A stretch of 64,000 bases of DNA from NCBI GenBank assembly GCA_964542535.1, contig CAZIUE010000010.1, forward strand, positions 62,001 to 126,000. The letters run 5' to 3'. Below are positions 7,738 through 16,574 of the stretch, piece by piece. Made by a program: the position numbers and the translations under genes. Numbering within the stretch: the stretch's first letter is position 1; each line of letters starts with the position of its first letter. Under the pieces are notes generated by a model. It was not told where the DNA came from. It saw only the letters and a program-made list of their open reading frames with translations, and made no database searches. This stretch comes from Pseudopelobacter sp964542535 (GTDB lineage Bacteria > Desulfobacterota > Desulfuromonadia > Geobacterales > Pseudopelobacteraceae).

Positions 7738-8091
7738 ATGGCCGTCTTTGCCGTGAGCGAGGAGAAGAACCGCTGGCTGCAACGGGAGATGGCCCGGCTC
7801 AAGGTGCGGGAGGACCAGCTGGAGGAGCGCTTCGTCCGCTCGCCGGGCAGCGGCGGCCAGCATGTCAACAAGACCGCCACCTGCGTTTTTTTGCGGCATA
7901 TCCCCAGCGGCATCAGCGTCACCGCCTCCCGGGAACGGAGCCAGTCGCTGAACCGTTTTCTGGCCCGCCGGGAGCTCCTGGAACGCATCGAGGCCCTGGC
8001 CGGTGGAGAAACCGCCGAGATGCGGCGCATCGCGCGCCGGCGCAAGCAGAAGGACCGCCGGAGACGGCGGGCGGAGAAGAAGGAATCATGA
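7738..8091 (+). CDS. ArfB/C12orf65-like peptidyl-tRNA hydrolase (release factor family)
   Basis: The 117-residue protein has the release-factor catalytic block SPGSGGQHVNKT, with GGQ at residues 39-41, and a strongly basic C-terminal tail (RRIARRRKQKDRRRRRAEKK), as in ArfB-type proteins that insert the tail into the mRNA channel of stalled ribosomes and release the nascent chain. It lacks the codon-recognition domains of RF1/RF2. ATG 7738 follows GGGGAG; its stop overlaps the mutS2 start (ATGA). Ribosome rescue is inferred; ArfB and the wider C12orf65-like group are hard to separate here. Confidence 0.85.
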   Translation: MAVFAVSEEKNRWLQREMARLKVREDQLEERFVRSPGSGGQHVNKTATCVFLRHIPSGISVTASRERSQSLNRFLARRELLERIEALAGGETAEMRRIARRRKQKDRRRRRAEKKES

Positions 8092-10454
8092 TCAGCAACG
8101 AAACCCTGAAACGCCTGGAATTCGACAAGATTCTGGCCGAAATCGCCGCGCATGTCCACAGCGGGATTTCCCGCAGCCGGCTGCTGGCAACGGTGCCCGG
8201 CGGTACGGCCGAGGAGATCGCCGCCATCTCCGGCCGTATTGCGGAGATCCGCTCCTTGTCCAGCCAGGGCATTACCCTGCGGTTGCAGGCATTCGAGGAT
8301 ATCCGGCCGCTTCTGGAGCAGCTCCGGCCAATGGGCGCCTTCCTGGGGCCGCACGACCTGCTGCTGTTCATCCCGGTGCTGGAGATCTTCGGCAATGTCG
8401 CCCGCCAGTTCGTGCCCCGTCATGACATTCCCCAGCTGAAGGGGCTCGATCCCCCCCTGACCGGCTTCGCCGACATTCTGGAGCCGCTGTCCGCCTCCAT
8501 CGACGATGACGGCGCCATAAAGGACGGGGCCTCCACGGCGCTGGGGGAGATCCGCCGCGCCAAGCGTTCCCTGGCGTCCCGCATCCGCAAGAAGATCGAG
8601 GAGATCGTCCGCGACACCAAAATCGAGATCTTCCTGCAGGATGATTTCATCACTCAGCGCTCGGGCCGCTGGGTGATCCCGGTGCGTATGGACTCCAAGG
8701 GAATGGTCAAGGGGGTGGTGCACGACGTCTCCTCCTCCGGAGAGACCGCCTTCATGGAGCCGCTGGAGATCATCCCCTTCGTCAACGAACTGGAGAACCT
8801 GAGCGCCGAGGAAAAGGCCGAGGAGATCCGTATCCTGCGCCAGCTCTCGGCCTGGATCCGCCAGGACGCCGCCGGGATCGGCTCCTGCTTCGAGACCCTG
8901 CTGACCCTGGATCAACTGGCGGCCATGGCCCGGTTCGCCGATTGCTATGCCCTGGAAGCGGTCTCCCTGAACCGGGAGGGGCTTCTCTGCCTGGCCGGGG
9001 CGCGCCATCCGTTGCTGCTGATGCTCCAGCGCCAGGGGATGCTGTCACGGGTGGAGCCGCTGGACCTGCGCCTGGGGGAACAGGGGGCGGTGATGGTAAT
9101 CACCGGACCCAATGCCGGCGGCAAGACCATCGCCCTGAAGACGGCCGGCGTGCTGGCGCTGATGGCCCAGTGCGGCATGCCGGTGCCGGCCGACGGCGCC
9201 CGCTCCACCGTTCCGCTTCTGGACGACCTGTTGGTGGATATGGGGGACGAACAGTCCATCGAACAGAGCCTCTCCACCTTCTCGGCCCACGTGGCCCGTG
9301 TCGCCGCCATCCTGGACCGGGCCGGGGCCCGCTCCCTGGTGCTGCTGGACGAACTGGGGGCCGGAACCGAGCCGCGGCAGGGGGCAGCCATCGCCTGCGG
9401 CGTGCTGCGCGACCTGCGGGAACGGGGCGCCATGGTCATCGCCACCACCCACCTGTCGGAGATCATCGGCTATGTGCATGCCACGCCGGGGATGGTCAAT
9501 GCCGGCATGGAGTACGACGCCCGGACCTATACGCCGCTCTATCGCCTGATCAGCGGTCAGCCCGGTCATTCCCACGCCATCGACATTGCCCGGCGCTACG
9601 GTATGCCCGACCGGGTGATCGGCTTTGCCCGGGAAATGCTGGGGTCGGCAGGCGAAGAGTTCACCACGCTTCTGGCGGAACTGCACCGCAAGCGGGAAGA
9701 GCTGGAACAGGGCCGCGCCGAACTGGCGCGGCAGGAGCGCCGGGTCGCCGCCACCCTCAGGGAGCTGGAGGCCCGTGGGGCTGCCATGGAAGAGGCCCGG
9801 CAGGAGGCGCGGGAAAAGGCCTGGAACGATGCCCGGGAGCTGATCTCCAGCACCCGCCGGCGCATGAACGAGCTCTTGGACGAGTTCCGGCGCGAACGGC
9901 GCAGCGAGAGCGTCGAGCAGCTGCGCCGCCTGGAGGCGGAGGTTGCCGAGCAGCTCTCCCCCCGGGAGATGGCCGGTGACGACACCCCCTTGGGCGAGGT
10001 GGCCGAGGGGGACAGCGTGCGTATCCGTTCCCTGGGACACACCGGCCGCGTGGTGCAGACCTTACCCCGCCAGGGGAGGGTCCGGGTGCGGGTCGGCAGC
10101 ATGGAGCTGGAGGTGGCGCTGGATGATCTGGCCGTTCCCCGGACCGGGGAGAGCAGGAAGCCGCCGCGACCAAAGGCCGGCGACTGGCGGGTGGATGCGG
10201 CCGAGAACGAGCAGCGGGAGCTGAAGCTGATCGGTCTGCGGGTGGAGGAGGCGCTGGCGCTTCTGGAGCCCTTTCTCAGCCAGGCATCCCTGGGCTCGTA
10301 TTCCGAGGTGCGTATCATCCATGGCCTCGGATCGGGCAGGCTGCGCCAGGCGGTGCGGGAGCACCTGTCCCACCACCAGCTGGTGGAGTCGTTCCGCCCC
10401 GGCAACGCCCACGAGGGACGGGATGGGGCCACGGTGGTCAGGCTGCGCGGGTAG
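8088..10454 (+). CDS. mutS2: MutS2 family ATPase/Smr endonuclease
   Basis: At 788 residues the protein has normal MutS2 length. In order: N-terminal lever/core domains without mismatch-binding domain, ABC-type ATPase with Walker A GPNAGGKT from residue 340 and the Walker B LVLLDELGAGTEP, a long coiled coil (about 515-640), and a C-terminal Smr domain with IHGLGSGRLR. MutS2 counters recombination and, in some bacteria, splits collided ribosomes. The LDLHG-type motif of some Smr domains is LKLIGLRV here. The 4-base overlap with a ribosome-rescue-type gene fits a role in translation quality control. Confidence 0.95.
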   Translation: MISNETLKRLEFDKILAEIAAHVHSGISRSRLLATVPGGTAEEIAAISGRIAEIRSLSSQGITLRLQAFEDIRPLLEQLRPMGAFLGPHDLLLFIPVLEIFGNVARQFVPRHDIPQLKGLDPPLTGFADILEPLSASIDDDGAIKDGASTALGEIRRAKRSLASRIRKKIEEIVRDTKIEIFLQDDFITQRSGRWVIPVRMDSKGMVKGVVHDVSSSGETAFMEPLEIIPFVNELENLSAEEKAEEIRILRQLSAWIRQDAAGIGSCFETLLTLDQLAAMARFADCYALEAVSLNREGLLCLAGARHPLLLMLQRQGMLSRVEPLDLRLGEQGAVMVITGPNAGGKTIALKTAGVLALMAQCGMPVPADGARSTVPLLDDLLVDMGDEQSIEQSLSTFSAHVARVAAILDRAGARSLVLLDELGAGTEPRQGAAIACGVLRDLRERGAMVIATTHLSEIIGYVHATPGMVNAGMEYDARTYTPLYRLISGQPGHSHAIDIARRYGMPDRVIGFAREMLGSAGEEFTTLLAELHRKREELEQGRAELARQERRVAATLRELEARGAAMEEARQEAREKAWNDARELISSTRRRMNELLDEFRRERRSESVEQLRRLEAEVAEQLSPREMAGDDTPLGEVAEGDSVRIRSLGHTGRVVQTLPRQGRVRVRVGSMELEVALDDLAVPRTGESRKPPRPKAGDWRVDAAENEQRELKLIGLRVEEALALLEPFLSQASLGSYSEVRIIHGLGSGRLRQAVREHLSHHQLVESFRPGNAHEGRDGATVVRLRG

Positions 10455-10481
10455 CGGGGACGTGTCGCGGAGGAGAGGGTA

Positions 10482-10790
10482 ATGGACTATTTCATCGTCG
10501 AGGTCGGCGATCAGGAGATCAGGCGCGAGCGGGAAAAGTCCCGGGAACTGCGCAGGAGCCGCTGGTGGAAAACCAGGGTGGCCCAGGGGCGCTGCCACTG
10601 GTGCGGCGGCAGTTTTTCCGCCGATGAGCTGACCATGGACCACGTCATCCCCCTCTCCCGGGGGGGCAAGGCGTCGCGCAACAACGTGGTGCCGGCCTGC
10701 AAGCAGTGCAACAGCAACAAGAAATATCTGCTCCCCATGGAGTGGGAGCAGTATCTGAACAGTCTCGAGAACCGGAGTACCAGTCAGTGA
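10482..10790 (+). CDS. HNH endonuclease family protein
   Basis: This 102-residue protein has an HNH/zinc-finger core: CHWCGGSF, MDHVIPLSRGGKASRNNVVPACKQCNSNK, i.e. two CxxC pairs around DH, N and the final CKQCN. Such small proteins usually nick or cut DNA, but the target is unknown. It starts 28 bases after mutS2 and its stop codon overlaps the GTG start of the HAD gene, so it belongs to the same transcription unit. Confidence 0.85.
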   Translation: MDYFIVEVGDQEIRREREKSRELRRSRWWKTRVAQGRCHWCGGSFSADELTMDHVIPLSRGGKASRNNVVPACKQCNSNKKYLLPMEWEQYLNSLENRSTSQ

Positions 10791-11419
10791 CAGAGCAGAA
10801 AAGCCGCTACAAGGTCGTGATCTACGACTGCGACGGGGTCATGTTCGACTCCCTGGAGTCCAACTACGTCTTCTACAACCGGATCATGGCCCACCTGGGG
10901 CGTCCCCCCCTGGACCGCGGGGACGAAGAGGCCCGTACGGTGCTGCACACCTACTCGTTCGGCGACGTGATGGACTATTTCTTCCGCAACGATCCTGCCC
11001 GGGACGATGCCCTGGCTTTTGCCAGGACCATCCGTTACCGGGAACTGGCCCCCTACATGCGCATGGAGGAGGGGCTGATCGAGACCCTGGACCGGATCAG
11101 GTCCCACGTCTCCCTGGCGATCTGCACCAACCGTGCCTCGTCCATGGAGATGATCATCGAGGATTTCGGCCTGGACGGCTACTTCTCCTGCATCATGACC
11201 GCTTCCCGGGTCAGCTGTCCCAAACCCCATCCCGAGCCGCTGCTAAAGGTGCTGGAACATTACGCCATCCAGCCTTCCGAGGCGCTCTTCGTGGGGGACG
11301 CGGAGGTGGACCGCCGGGCCGCGGCCGGCGCGGGAGTGCCGTTTCTGGCCTACAAGAGCGAATTTCCGGCCACTCCCCGCATCGGCCGTCACCAGGAAAT
11401 CGTCACCCATCTTTTCTAA
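10787..11419 (+). CDS. HAD-superfamily hydrolase (phosphoglycolate phosphatase-like)
   Basis: HAD motif I is YDCDGVMFDS, motif II CTNRAS, motif III the lysine in CPKPHPEP, and motif IV FVGDAEVD. The alpha-helical cap between motifs I and II is of subclass I, as in Gph. GTG 10787 is proposed as start because it overlaps the HNH stop (GTGA) and leaves motif I near residue 13; an upstream ATG inside the HNH gene would add 27 unconserved residues. The substrate is unknown. Confidence 0.85.
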   Translation: MTEQKSRYKVVIYDCDGVMFDSLESNYVFYNRIMAHLGRPPLDRGDEEARTVLHTYSFGDVMDYFFRNDPARDDALAFARTIRYRELAPYMRMEEGLIETLDRIRSHVSLAICTNRASSMEMIIEDFGLDGYFSCIMTASRVSCPKPHPEPLLKVLEHYAIQPSEALFVGDAEVDRRAAAGAGVPFLAYKSEFPATPRIGRHQEIVTHLF

Positions 11420-11475
11420 CCGCCTCACGGCGTATCACCCTCGGTTTTCTGGAACAGAGGACAGGAGCAACGAAC

Positions 11476-11757
11476 ATGATCATGGACGATATCATCGATG
11501 CGTACTACAGCGAGGCCTTCGAGGCGGCGCTCTCCTTTGCCACCTCGCTGGTGGAGCGGGAAAGGGAGAGGGGGATTTTCGAGATCCGGGGGATACTGCG
11601 TGACCTGTATTTCCGTCAGGGGGACGACTGGTGCGGCAGGGGGGATTTCTGCGATGCGGACATTAGCGCCACCATCGCCGCCTACGAGCAGGTGCTCTCG
11701 AACCAGGTGGGGACATTGGATGTCCCGGCGGACAAGAGCATCAGGGGGATCTCGTGA
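11476..11757 (+). CDS. Small conserved-looking protein of unknown function
   Basis: The 93-residue reading frame has a good Shine-Dalgarno (AGGAG, 8 bases before ATG), codon use like its neighbours and an acidic, mostly helical sequence with two cysteines (DWCGRGDFCDAD). I recognise no domain. It lies between the HAD hydrolase and an exported hydrolase on the same strand. Confidence 0.6.
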   Translation: MIMDDIIDAYYSEAFEAALSFATSLVERERERGIFEIRGILRDLYFRQGDDWCGRGDFCDADISATIAAYEQVLSNQVGTLDVPADKSIRGIS

Positions 11758-11898
11758 CCGGAACAGCCGTGTCGAGCAGCGCCCTTCCTTCCGGATTCCC
11801 CGGGGAGTCGTCTTCCCCGTTCACCCGCGGGAGGGCGGTCGTGCTGCGTGAAGCAGGAATTGTTCTTCCGTCCCTGGCGACGGATTGACCCCAGCGCA

Positions 11899-12618
11899 AT
11901 GCGTACAGCGTTCCGGATACTTTTCTTCGTTCTTGCCGTCCTGCTGTCCCTGGCACGCCAGGGACAGTGCCGGCCGGTCGTCTTCTTCGTCGGCGGCTGG
12001 GGCATGACCCCGGCCCAGATGGAGTCGTTCTCCCGTTCGGTCCCGGAAACGGAAAAGGTGAAGTTTCTTCTTCCCACGGCGGTCAGTGACCTTGCCAGGC
12101 CATGGTATTGCGCCGACCTGATCTTCGACCATATCCAGAAAAACGGCCTTGCCGACGATGATCTCTATTTCGTCGCCTTTTCCATGGGGGGGATCGTCAC
12201 CCAGTGGCTCCTGCGCGACCACCCCGAGCTTCCCATACGCAAGCTGATCCTGGTGGGCTCTCCCATGGGGGGGTACAAGTTCCTGCCTCCCACCCCTTTC
12301 TTTTCCAACGATTTTCCGAAAACCCTGCCCATCTACGTTATCGCGGGGAGCAAAGGACAGAAGGCCTGGTTCCTGCGCACGGAGAACGATGGCGCGGTGG
12401 ACCTGAAGAGCGCCCTGGATATCCGCGACCAGAACCTGCGGGAGACCGCTGTGTTCCATGCCGACCACACCGAGTTGGAAGAACTCCCGGAGGTGCAGGC
12501 CCAGATCAGCCGCTGGCTCGGTCTGAACTGGAACGGCGTGGCGGGAAACGGGGCGCTTGCCCACTCCTCCCAGGGGCAGGCAGGAGAGACCGGCGGCGCC
12601 ATTACCATCCCCAACTGA
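11899..12618 (+). CDS. Exported alpha/beta hydrolase
   Basis: An N-terminal hydrophobic segment (RILFFVLAVLLSLARQGQC) precedes an alpha/beta-hydrolase core: oxyanion strand VVFFVGGWGM, nucleophile elbow FSMGG (serine), an acidic residue in the late strand and HADHTEL for the catalytic histidine. The start at 11899 (MRTAFRI) puts the signal at the N-terminus; an upstream ATG at 11848 is in frame. The family resembles small BioG/DUF452-like hydrolases but substrate and role are unknown. Confidence 0.75.
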   Translation: MRTAFRILFFVLAVLLSLARQGQCRPVVFFVGGWGMTPAQMESFSRSVPETEKVKFLLPTAVSDLARPWYCADLIFDHIQKNGLADDDLYFVAFSMGGIVTQWLLRDHPELPIRKLILVGSPMGGYKFLPPTPFFSNDFPKTLPIYVIAGSKGQKAWFLRTENDGAVDLKSALDIRDQNLRETAVFHADHTELEELPEVQAQISRWLGLNWNGVAGNGALAHSSQGQAGETGGAITIPN

Positions 12619-12661
12619 GTTCATACCCTGTTGGGCGCTCTCCGTTGCCTGTTCCGGGCAC

Positions 12662-12688
12662 AAAAAACGGGGGACATGTCGTCCCCCG
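12662..12688 (-). terminator. Terminator of the isochorismatase-like gene
   Basis: CGGGGGAC (12668-12675) pairs with GTCCCCCG (12681-12688); on the minus strand six T follow (12662-12667). It lies 31 bases beyond the stop of the gene at 12719. Confidence 0.82.
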
Positions 12689-12718
12689 CCCCTGTTCCAC
12701 CATCTCGTTCCGGCCGGG

Positions 12719-13285
12719 CTAGCGCACCAGCTTCGACAGTTTCTTGAACGAATCGCTTCCGGCCACCTTCAGCAGCTGGAAAACGACCGACTCGGTGCAG
12801 GTGGGAACCGCTCCGGCCAGGGTCATGGCCTCCACCGCCACCTGCCAGTTCCGCTTGTCCCGGCTCATGACCGCATCCTTCACCAGATGCACCGTGAAGC
12901 CCGCCTCGCGCAGTTCTATCACCGTCTGGAGCACGCAGACATGGGTCTCCATGCCGGTGATGACGATCTGGGTACGGCCGCTGGCCTTGAGCCGTTCCAT
13001 GAACTCGGGAATGCCGCAACAGCTGAAGGTCATCTTCTCCAGGCGGGGGGCGTCGGCGGCCTTCTCCACCAGTTCCGGCAGGGTTGGGCCCAGCCCCTTG
13101 ACGTATTGCTCGGTGAACAGCACCGGAATCTTCAGCTCGGCGGCGCTCTCCAGCAGGATGCCGACGTTCTTGGTCAGTTTGGCAAGCACCTTCTCGCTCA
13201 TGGCCTGGCAGAGCCTGTCCTGAACGTCGATCACCACCAGCGCGCTCTTCTCACTATCCAGAAAAAACGTATCCTTCAGCGACAT
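12719..13285 (-). CDS. Isochorismatase-family cysteine hydrolase
   Basis: The catalytic triad of the family is visible: D20 in VVIDVQDRL, a lysine in LEKMTFSC, and the nucleophilic cysteine in GMETHVCVLQT. At 188 residues it is like YcaC-type hydrolases, which cut small amides or are of unknown substrate. Start ATG 13285 follows AAGGAGACC; upstream in-frame codons would add a region rich in unlikely residues. Confidence 0.88.
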   Translation of the reverse strand: MSLKDTFFLDSEKSALVVIDVQDRLCQAMSEKVLAKLTKNVGILLESAAELKIPVLFTEQYVKGLGPTLPELVEKAADAPRLEKMTFSCCGIPEFMERLKASGRTQIVITGMETHVCVLQTVIELREAGFTVHLVKDAVMSRDKRNWQVAVEAMTLAGAVPTCTESVVFQLLKVAGSDSFKKLSKLVR

Positions 13286-13774
13286 GATTGGTCTCCTTGT
13301 GGGGCAAAATACGCTACGTCCGCGCCGCATTGTTGCCCAGCTTCCGCCATATTGCAAGTGAATTGGTGCCGCAGCTCGAACCGCCGTGAGGCGGGAACGA
13401 TGCGTTTCCCCCGGCCCCGGCGTAGCGTATCAGAGGCTCTCTCCCATCCCATCTCCCGTGCCAGGAGAATATTCCGTACCACTGATGACACTTCATGTCT
13501 TCTCCCCGGTAGTACTCTGTGCTCCCCGTGGTTTATGATCCGTATCCCCAGCGGCTTATGTCTCGTGTTGGGAGTGGCGCGGCATTTGCTTGTGCTGATC
13601 GTCTGCTGGTTCCGGAAGAGGTGCTATACTTCGATGTGACGGCTGTTTCCTGTGGTTTGGTATCCTTTGTGGGAAGCAGGGTTGCATCGTTACTGTGCTG
13701 TTGCCTGCGCATATGTGCCGGCAGTTCCAAATCCTTGCCCCCGGTTCGGGGGCGAAAACTGTTCGAGGTGGGGA
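13286..13774. other. Intergenic region ahead of the cus operon
   Basis: This 489-base gap between divergent genes has no convincing reading frame. It holds a sigma-54-type promoter (13575-13590) and a perfect 7-bp hairpin with a 3-base loop (GCCCCCG at 13737-13743, CGGGGGC at 13747-13753) in the leader just before the efflux operon. Confidence 0.6.
13575..13590 (+). promoter_or_regulatory. Candidate sigma-54 (RpoN) promoter for the cus operon
   Basis: TGGCGCG, four bases, then TTGCT matches the -24/-12 consensus TGGCACG-N4-TTGCW at all but one position with exact spacing. It lies 185 bases upstream of the first efflux gene, on the right strand. The enhancer-binding activator is not in the window. 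Confidence 0.5.
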
Positions 13775-13775
13775 A

Positions 13776-15065
13776 ATGAAGAGTCTGCGTGCGATGACGC
13801 TTGTGCTGTTCCTGCTTGTGGCGACCGCAATTGGCCGCGCACAGGATGGAATCCTGCCGGCCGAACGGCTGGATCGACTTGTGAGCGTGGCGCTTGCCAA
13901 CAACCCGGAACTCAACTCTTCCCAATCCAGGTGGCAGATGTTCGTCAACCGGGCCAGGCAGGCCGGATCCCTGGACGACCCCATGCTCATGTTCAGTCTG
14001 CAGAACATGCTGGTCCGCAAGCCGCTGGTGTTTGATCGTGATCCCCAGTCCGCCAAAGTGGTCGGTATCTCCCAGCAGCTCCCCTTCTGGGGGAAGCGGG
14101 ACCTGCGGCGCGAAATGGCCGACTACGAGGCCGAGTCTTACCGCTGGTCGCTGGAGGAGCGCCGGTTGGAGCTGACCCGTATGGTCAAGCAAACCTACTA
14201 TCAGCTTTGGGCCGCCGACAGGTTCCTTGGGATCATCGACAAGAACCTGAGGGTGCTGGGCGACTTCGTCACCATTGCCGAAACCAAGTACGCCGTGGGG
14301 CAGGGAGTGCAGCAGGACATTTACAAGGCCGGCCTGGAGAAATCCCGGATGCTGGAGATGCGCATCACCCTCCGGCAGCAGCGCCTAAGCCTGGAGGCCA
14401 ACCTGAACTACCTGCTCAGCCGGTCGGCTGACACGCCGGTGGGGCCGATCCCCGACTTCTCCCTGCCGCACCTGACCAGGAGCGCGGAGCAGTTGAACGC
14501 CATCGCCTTTGAAACGCGTCCCCAGCTCAAGAGCCTGGCCCTGCTGGTAAAGAAGGGGGAGGCGGGCCAGCGTCTGGCCGAAAAAGAGTATTATCCCGAT
14601 TTCAACCTCTCCGCCGAGTACATGTTCAAGGAGAAGATGTCTACCGCCATGGGCAGCGACCCGGGCTACGATATGTTCAGCCTGGGGCTTTCCTTCAACC
14701 TCCCCTTCCAACGGGAGAAGCGGCGCGCCATGCAGGCCGAGTCGCTTTCCGAAACCAGGATGGCAACGGAGGAACTGAACGCCCTGAAAAATGGTATCTC
14801 CTTTATAATCACCGATACCCTGGCCCAGATGGAACGTCGCCGCACCCTGATCGAGCTCTACCGGAGCGGCATCATACCCCAGGCCGAACAGTCCCTGGAG
14901 TCGGCGGTGATCGGCTACCGGGTCAACAAGGTGGACTTCATGACCCTGCTGGACGGCAGGATGACCCTGTTCACCTACGAGCGGGAACTGTACGAGTCCC
15001 AGGCCGAGTACATGATGAAGCTGGCGCAGCTGGAGGCGACGGTGGGGACGGAACTCGAACATTGA
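13776..15065 (+). CDS. TolC-like outer-membrane efflux protein (CusC/CzcC type)
   Basis: This 429-residue protein starts with a signal peptide (TLVLFLLVATAIGRAQ) and has the two-repeat outer-membrane factor architecture with long helical segments and beta-strand stretches (SISQQLPFWGKRDLRREMADYEAE-like and SLGLSFNLPFQREKRR). It would form the outer-membrane exit duct of the tripartite RND pump encoded downstream. ATG 13776 is preferred over an upstream ATG because the signal peptide then begins at residue 1 and GAGG precedes it. The adaptor gene follows 16 bases later. Confidence 0.9.
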   Translation: MKSLRAMTLVLFLLVATAIGRAQDGILPAERLDRLVSVALANNPELNSSQSRWQMFVNRARQAGSLDDPMLMFSLQNMLVRKPLVFDRDPQSAKVVGISQQLPFWGKRDLRREMADYEAESYRWSLEERRLELTRMVKQTYYQLWAADRFLGIIDKNLRVLGDFVTIAETKYAVGQGVQQDIYKAGLEKSRMLEMRITLRQQRLSLEANLNYLLSRSADTPVGPIPDFSLPHLTRSAEQLNAIAFETRPQLKSLALLVKKGEAGQRLAEKEYYPDFNLSAEYMFKEKMSTAMGSDPGYDMFSLGLSFNLPFQREKRRAMQAESLSETRMATEELNALKNGISFIITDTLAQMERRRTLIELYRSGIIPQAEQSLESAVIGYRVNKVDFMTLLDGRMTLFTYERELYESQAEYMMKLAQLEATVGTELEH

Positions 15066-15081
15066 ACGCACGAGGTCAATC

Positions 15082-16503
15082 ATGCCCTTAAAAAAGAACA
15101 TCGTGCTCTCCCTGGTGCTACTGCTGCTGGCCTTGTTTGCGGGCGGGTGGTATCTGTGGCGGGAGCGGCAGCACGACCACGCCGCAGAGCGGAAAACGTC
15201 CCAGGGGCAACAGATCTACACCTGCTCCATGCACCCCTTCATCATCAGGGACAGGCCGGGGACCTGCCCCATTTGCGGGATGGAGCTGATCAGGAAGGTT
15301 GATGCCGCGCCGAACGGCACTTCCAGCGGGACGGGCGGAGAGAGCCGGAGCGACCTGCCTAACGTGATCCTCACTGACCGTCAGCGGGTGATGGCCAACG
15401 TGGAGACGGTGGAGGCACGGCAGCAGCTCCTCACCAGGGAGATCAATGCCGTCGGCATCGTCCAGTACGACCAGGCACGCCAGGCCAAGGTCACCGCCTG
15501 GATCGCCGGCCGCATCGACCGGTTACTAGTGAATAGCGTCGGCTCCTTTGTCAGCAGGTCCCGTCCGGTGGCGGAAGTCTACTCGCCCGACCTGGTGTCC
15601 ACCCAGCAGGAATACCTGCTGGCGCTCAAAAGCCGCGAGCAGCTGAAGAACTCCCCCATTCCCGCCATCTCCCAGAACGGCGACGGCCTGGTGGCGTCTG
15701 CCAGGCAGCGCCTGATGCTGTTTGGGGTAAAGGAAAGCCAGATTGCCGCCCTGGAAAAGGCGGGCAAGCCGAATATCCGCCTTCCCATCTACACCCCGCT
15801 ATCCGGGATCGTTATCGAGAAGCTGGTCCAGCAGGGGCAGTACGTTAATGTGGGTGATGTCCTGTTCAACATCGCCGACCTCTCCCGGGTCTGGATCGAG
15901 CTGGACATCTACGAGGCTGATCTGGCCCTTGTTCGCGTCGGACAGCGGGTGGAGATAGGTGGTCCCTCCATTCCCGGCAGAACGCTTTCAGGTATGATCT
16001 CGTTTGTGAACCCTTTCCTTGATCCCAAGACCAGAACCATCAAAGTTCGGGTAGAGATGCCAAACCCCGGCATGAAACTGAAGCCGGACATGTTCGTCAA
16101 CGCTATCATCAAGGTGCCGTTGGGCTCGTCGATAGTCGTGCCGGTGACCGCGGTCATGGACAGCGGCAAGCGTCGTCTGGTCTGGGTGGAGAGCTCGCCG
16201 GGGATGTTCGAGCCGCATGACGTCCAGGTCGGACAGCAGAACAGCGACCGGATCCAGATCCTGTCGGGTCTTAAGGAGGGTGACAAGGTGGCGGTCTCCG
16301 GCGGCTACCTGATCGATTCGGAAGCGCAACTGAAAGGTGGCACCGGCCAGGACCACAGTGAACATTCCGGCGGCAAACCCGCAGCAAAGGGACAGTCCCC
16401 GGCAGCAGACCAAAAACCTCCGGGAGGGCATGAGGGGGGCGGTGCTACACCGGCTCACCCCCGCACGAACGATCCTCTGAACATGGATGACATGAAGATG
16501 TGA
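15082..16503 (+). CDS. cusB: CusB-type RND periplasmic adaptor with heavy-metal-binding domain
   Basis: A single N-terminal membrane anchor (VLSLVLLLLALFAGGWYL) is followed by a small metal-binding domain, YTCSMHPFIIRDRPGTCPICGMEL (HMBD), at about residues 47-70, then the barrel-sandwich and beta-barrel domains of the membrane-fusion family. The HMBD with its Cys/Met/His ligands is typical of copper/silver (CusB-like) adaptors. A flexible proline- and histidine-rich tail ends in MDDMKM. It links the inner-membrane pump and the outer-membrane channel. Confidence 0.92.
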   Translation: MPLKKNIVLSLVLLLLALFAGGWYLWRERQHDHAAERKTSQGQQIYTCSMHPFIIRDRPGTCPICGMELIRKVDAAPNGTSSGTGGESRSDLPNVILTDRQRVMANVETVEARQQLLTREINAVGIVQYDQARQAKVTAWIAGRIDRLLVNSVGSFVSRSRPVAEVYSPDLVSTQQEYLLALKSREQLKNSPIPAISQNGDGLVASARQRLMLFGVKESQIAALEKAGKPNIRLPIYTPLSGIVIEKLVQQGQYVNVGDVLFNIADLSRVWIELDIYEADLALVRVGQRVEIGGPSIPGRTLSGMISFVNPFLDPKTRTIKVRVEMPNPGMKLKPDMFVNAIIKVPLGSSIVVPVTAVMDSGKRRLVWVESSPGMFEPHDVQVGQQNSDRIQILSGLKEGDKVAVSGGYLIDSEAQLKGGTGQDHSEHSGGKPAAKGQSPAADQKPPGGHEGGGATPAHPRTNDPLNMDDMKM

Positions 16504-16574
16504 TATCAGGGACCAGGGATCGGTAAAGGCCTGTACCGGTCCCAAGTCCCTGGTTCCCAGTCCCCGAGGTTACA

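Noticed and set aside
13519..13779. An 86-codon frame ahead of the cus operon
   Set aside because: Contains the sigma-54-like site and overlaps the efflux gene start; no family or codon support.
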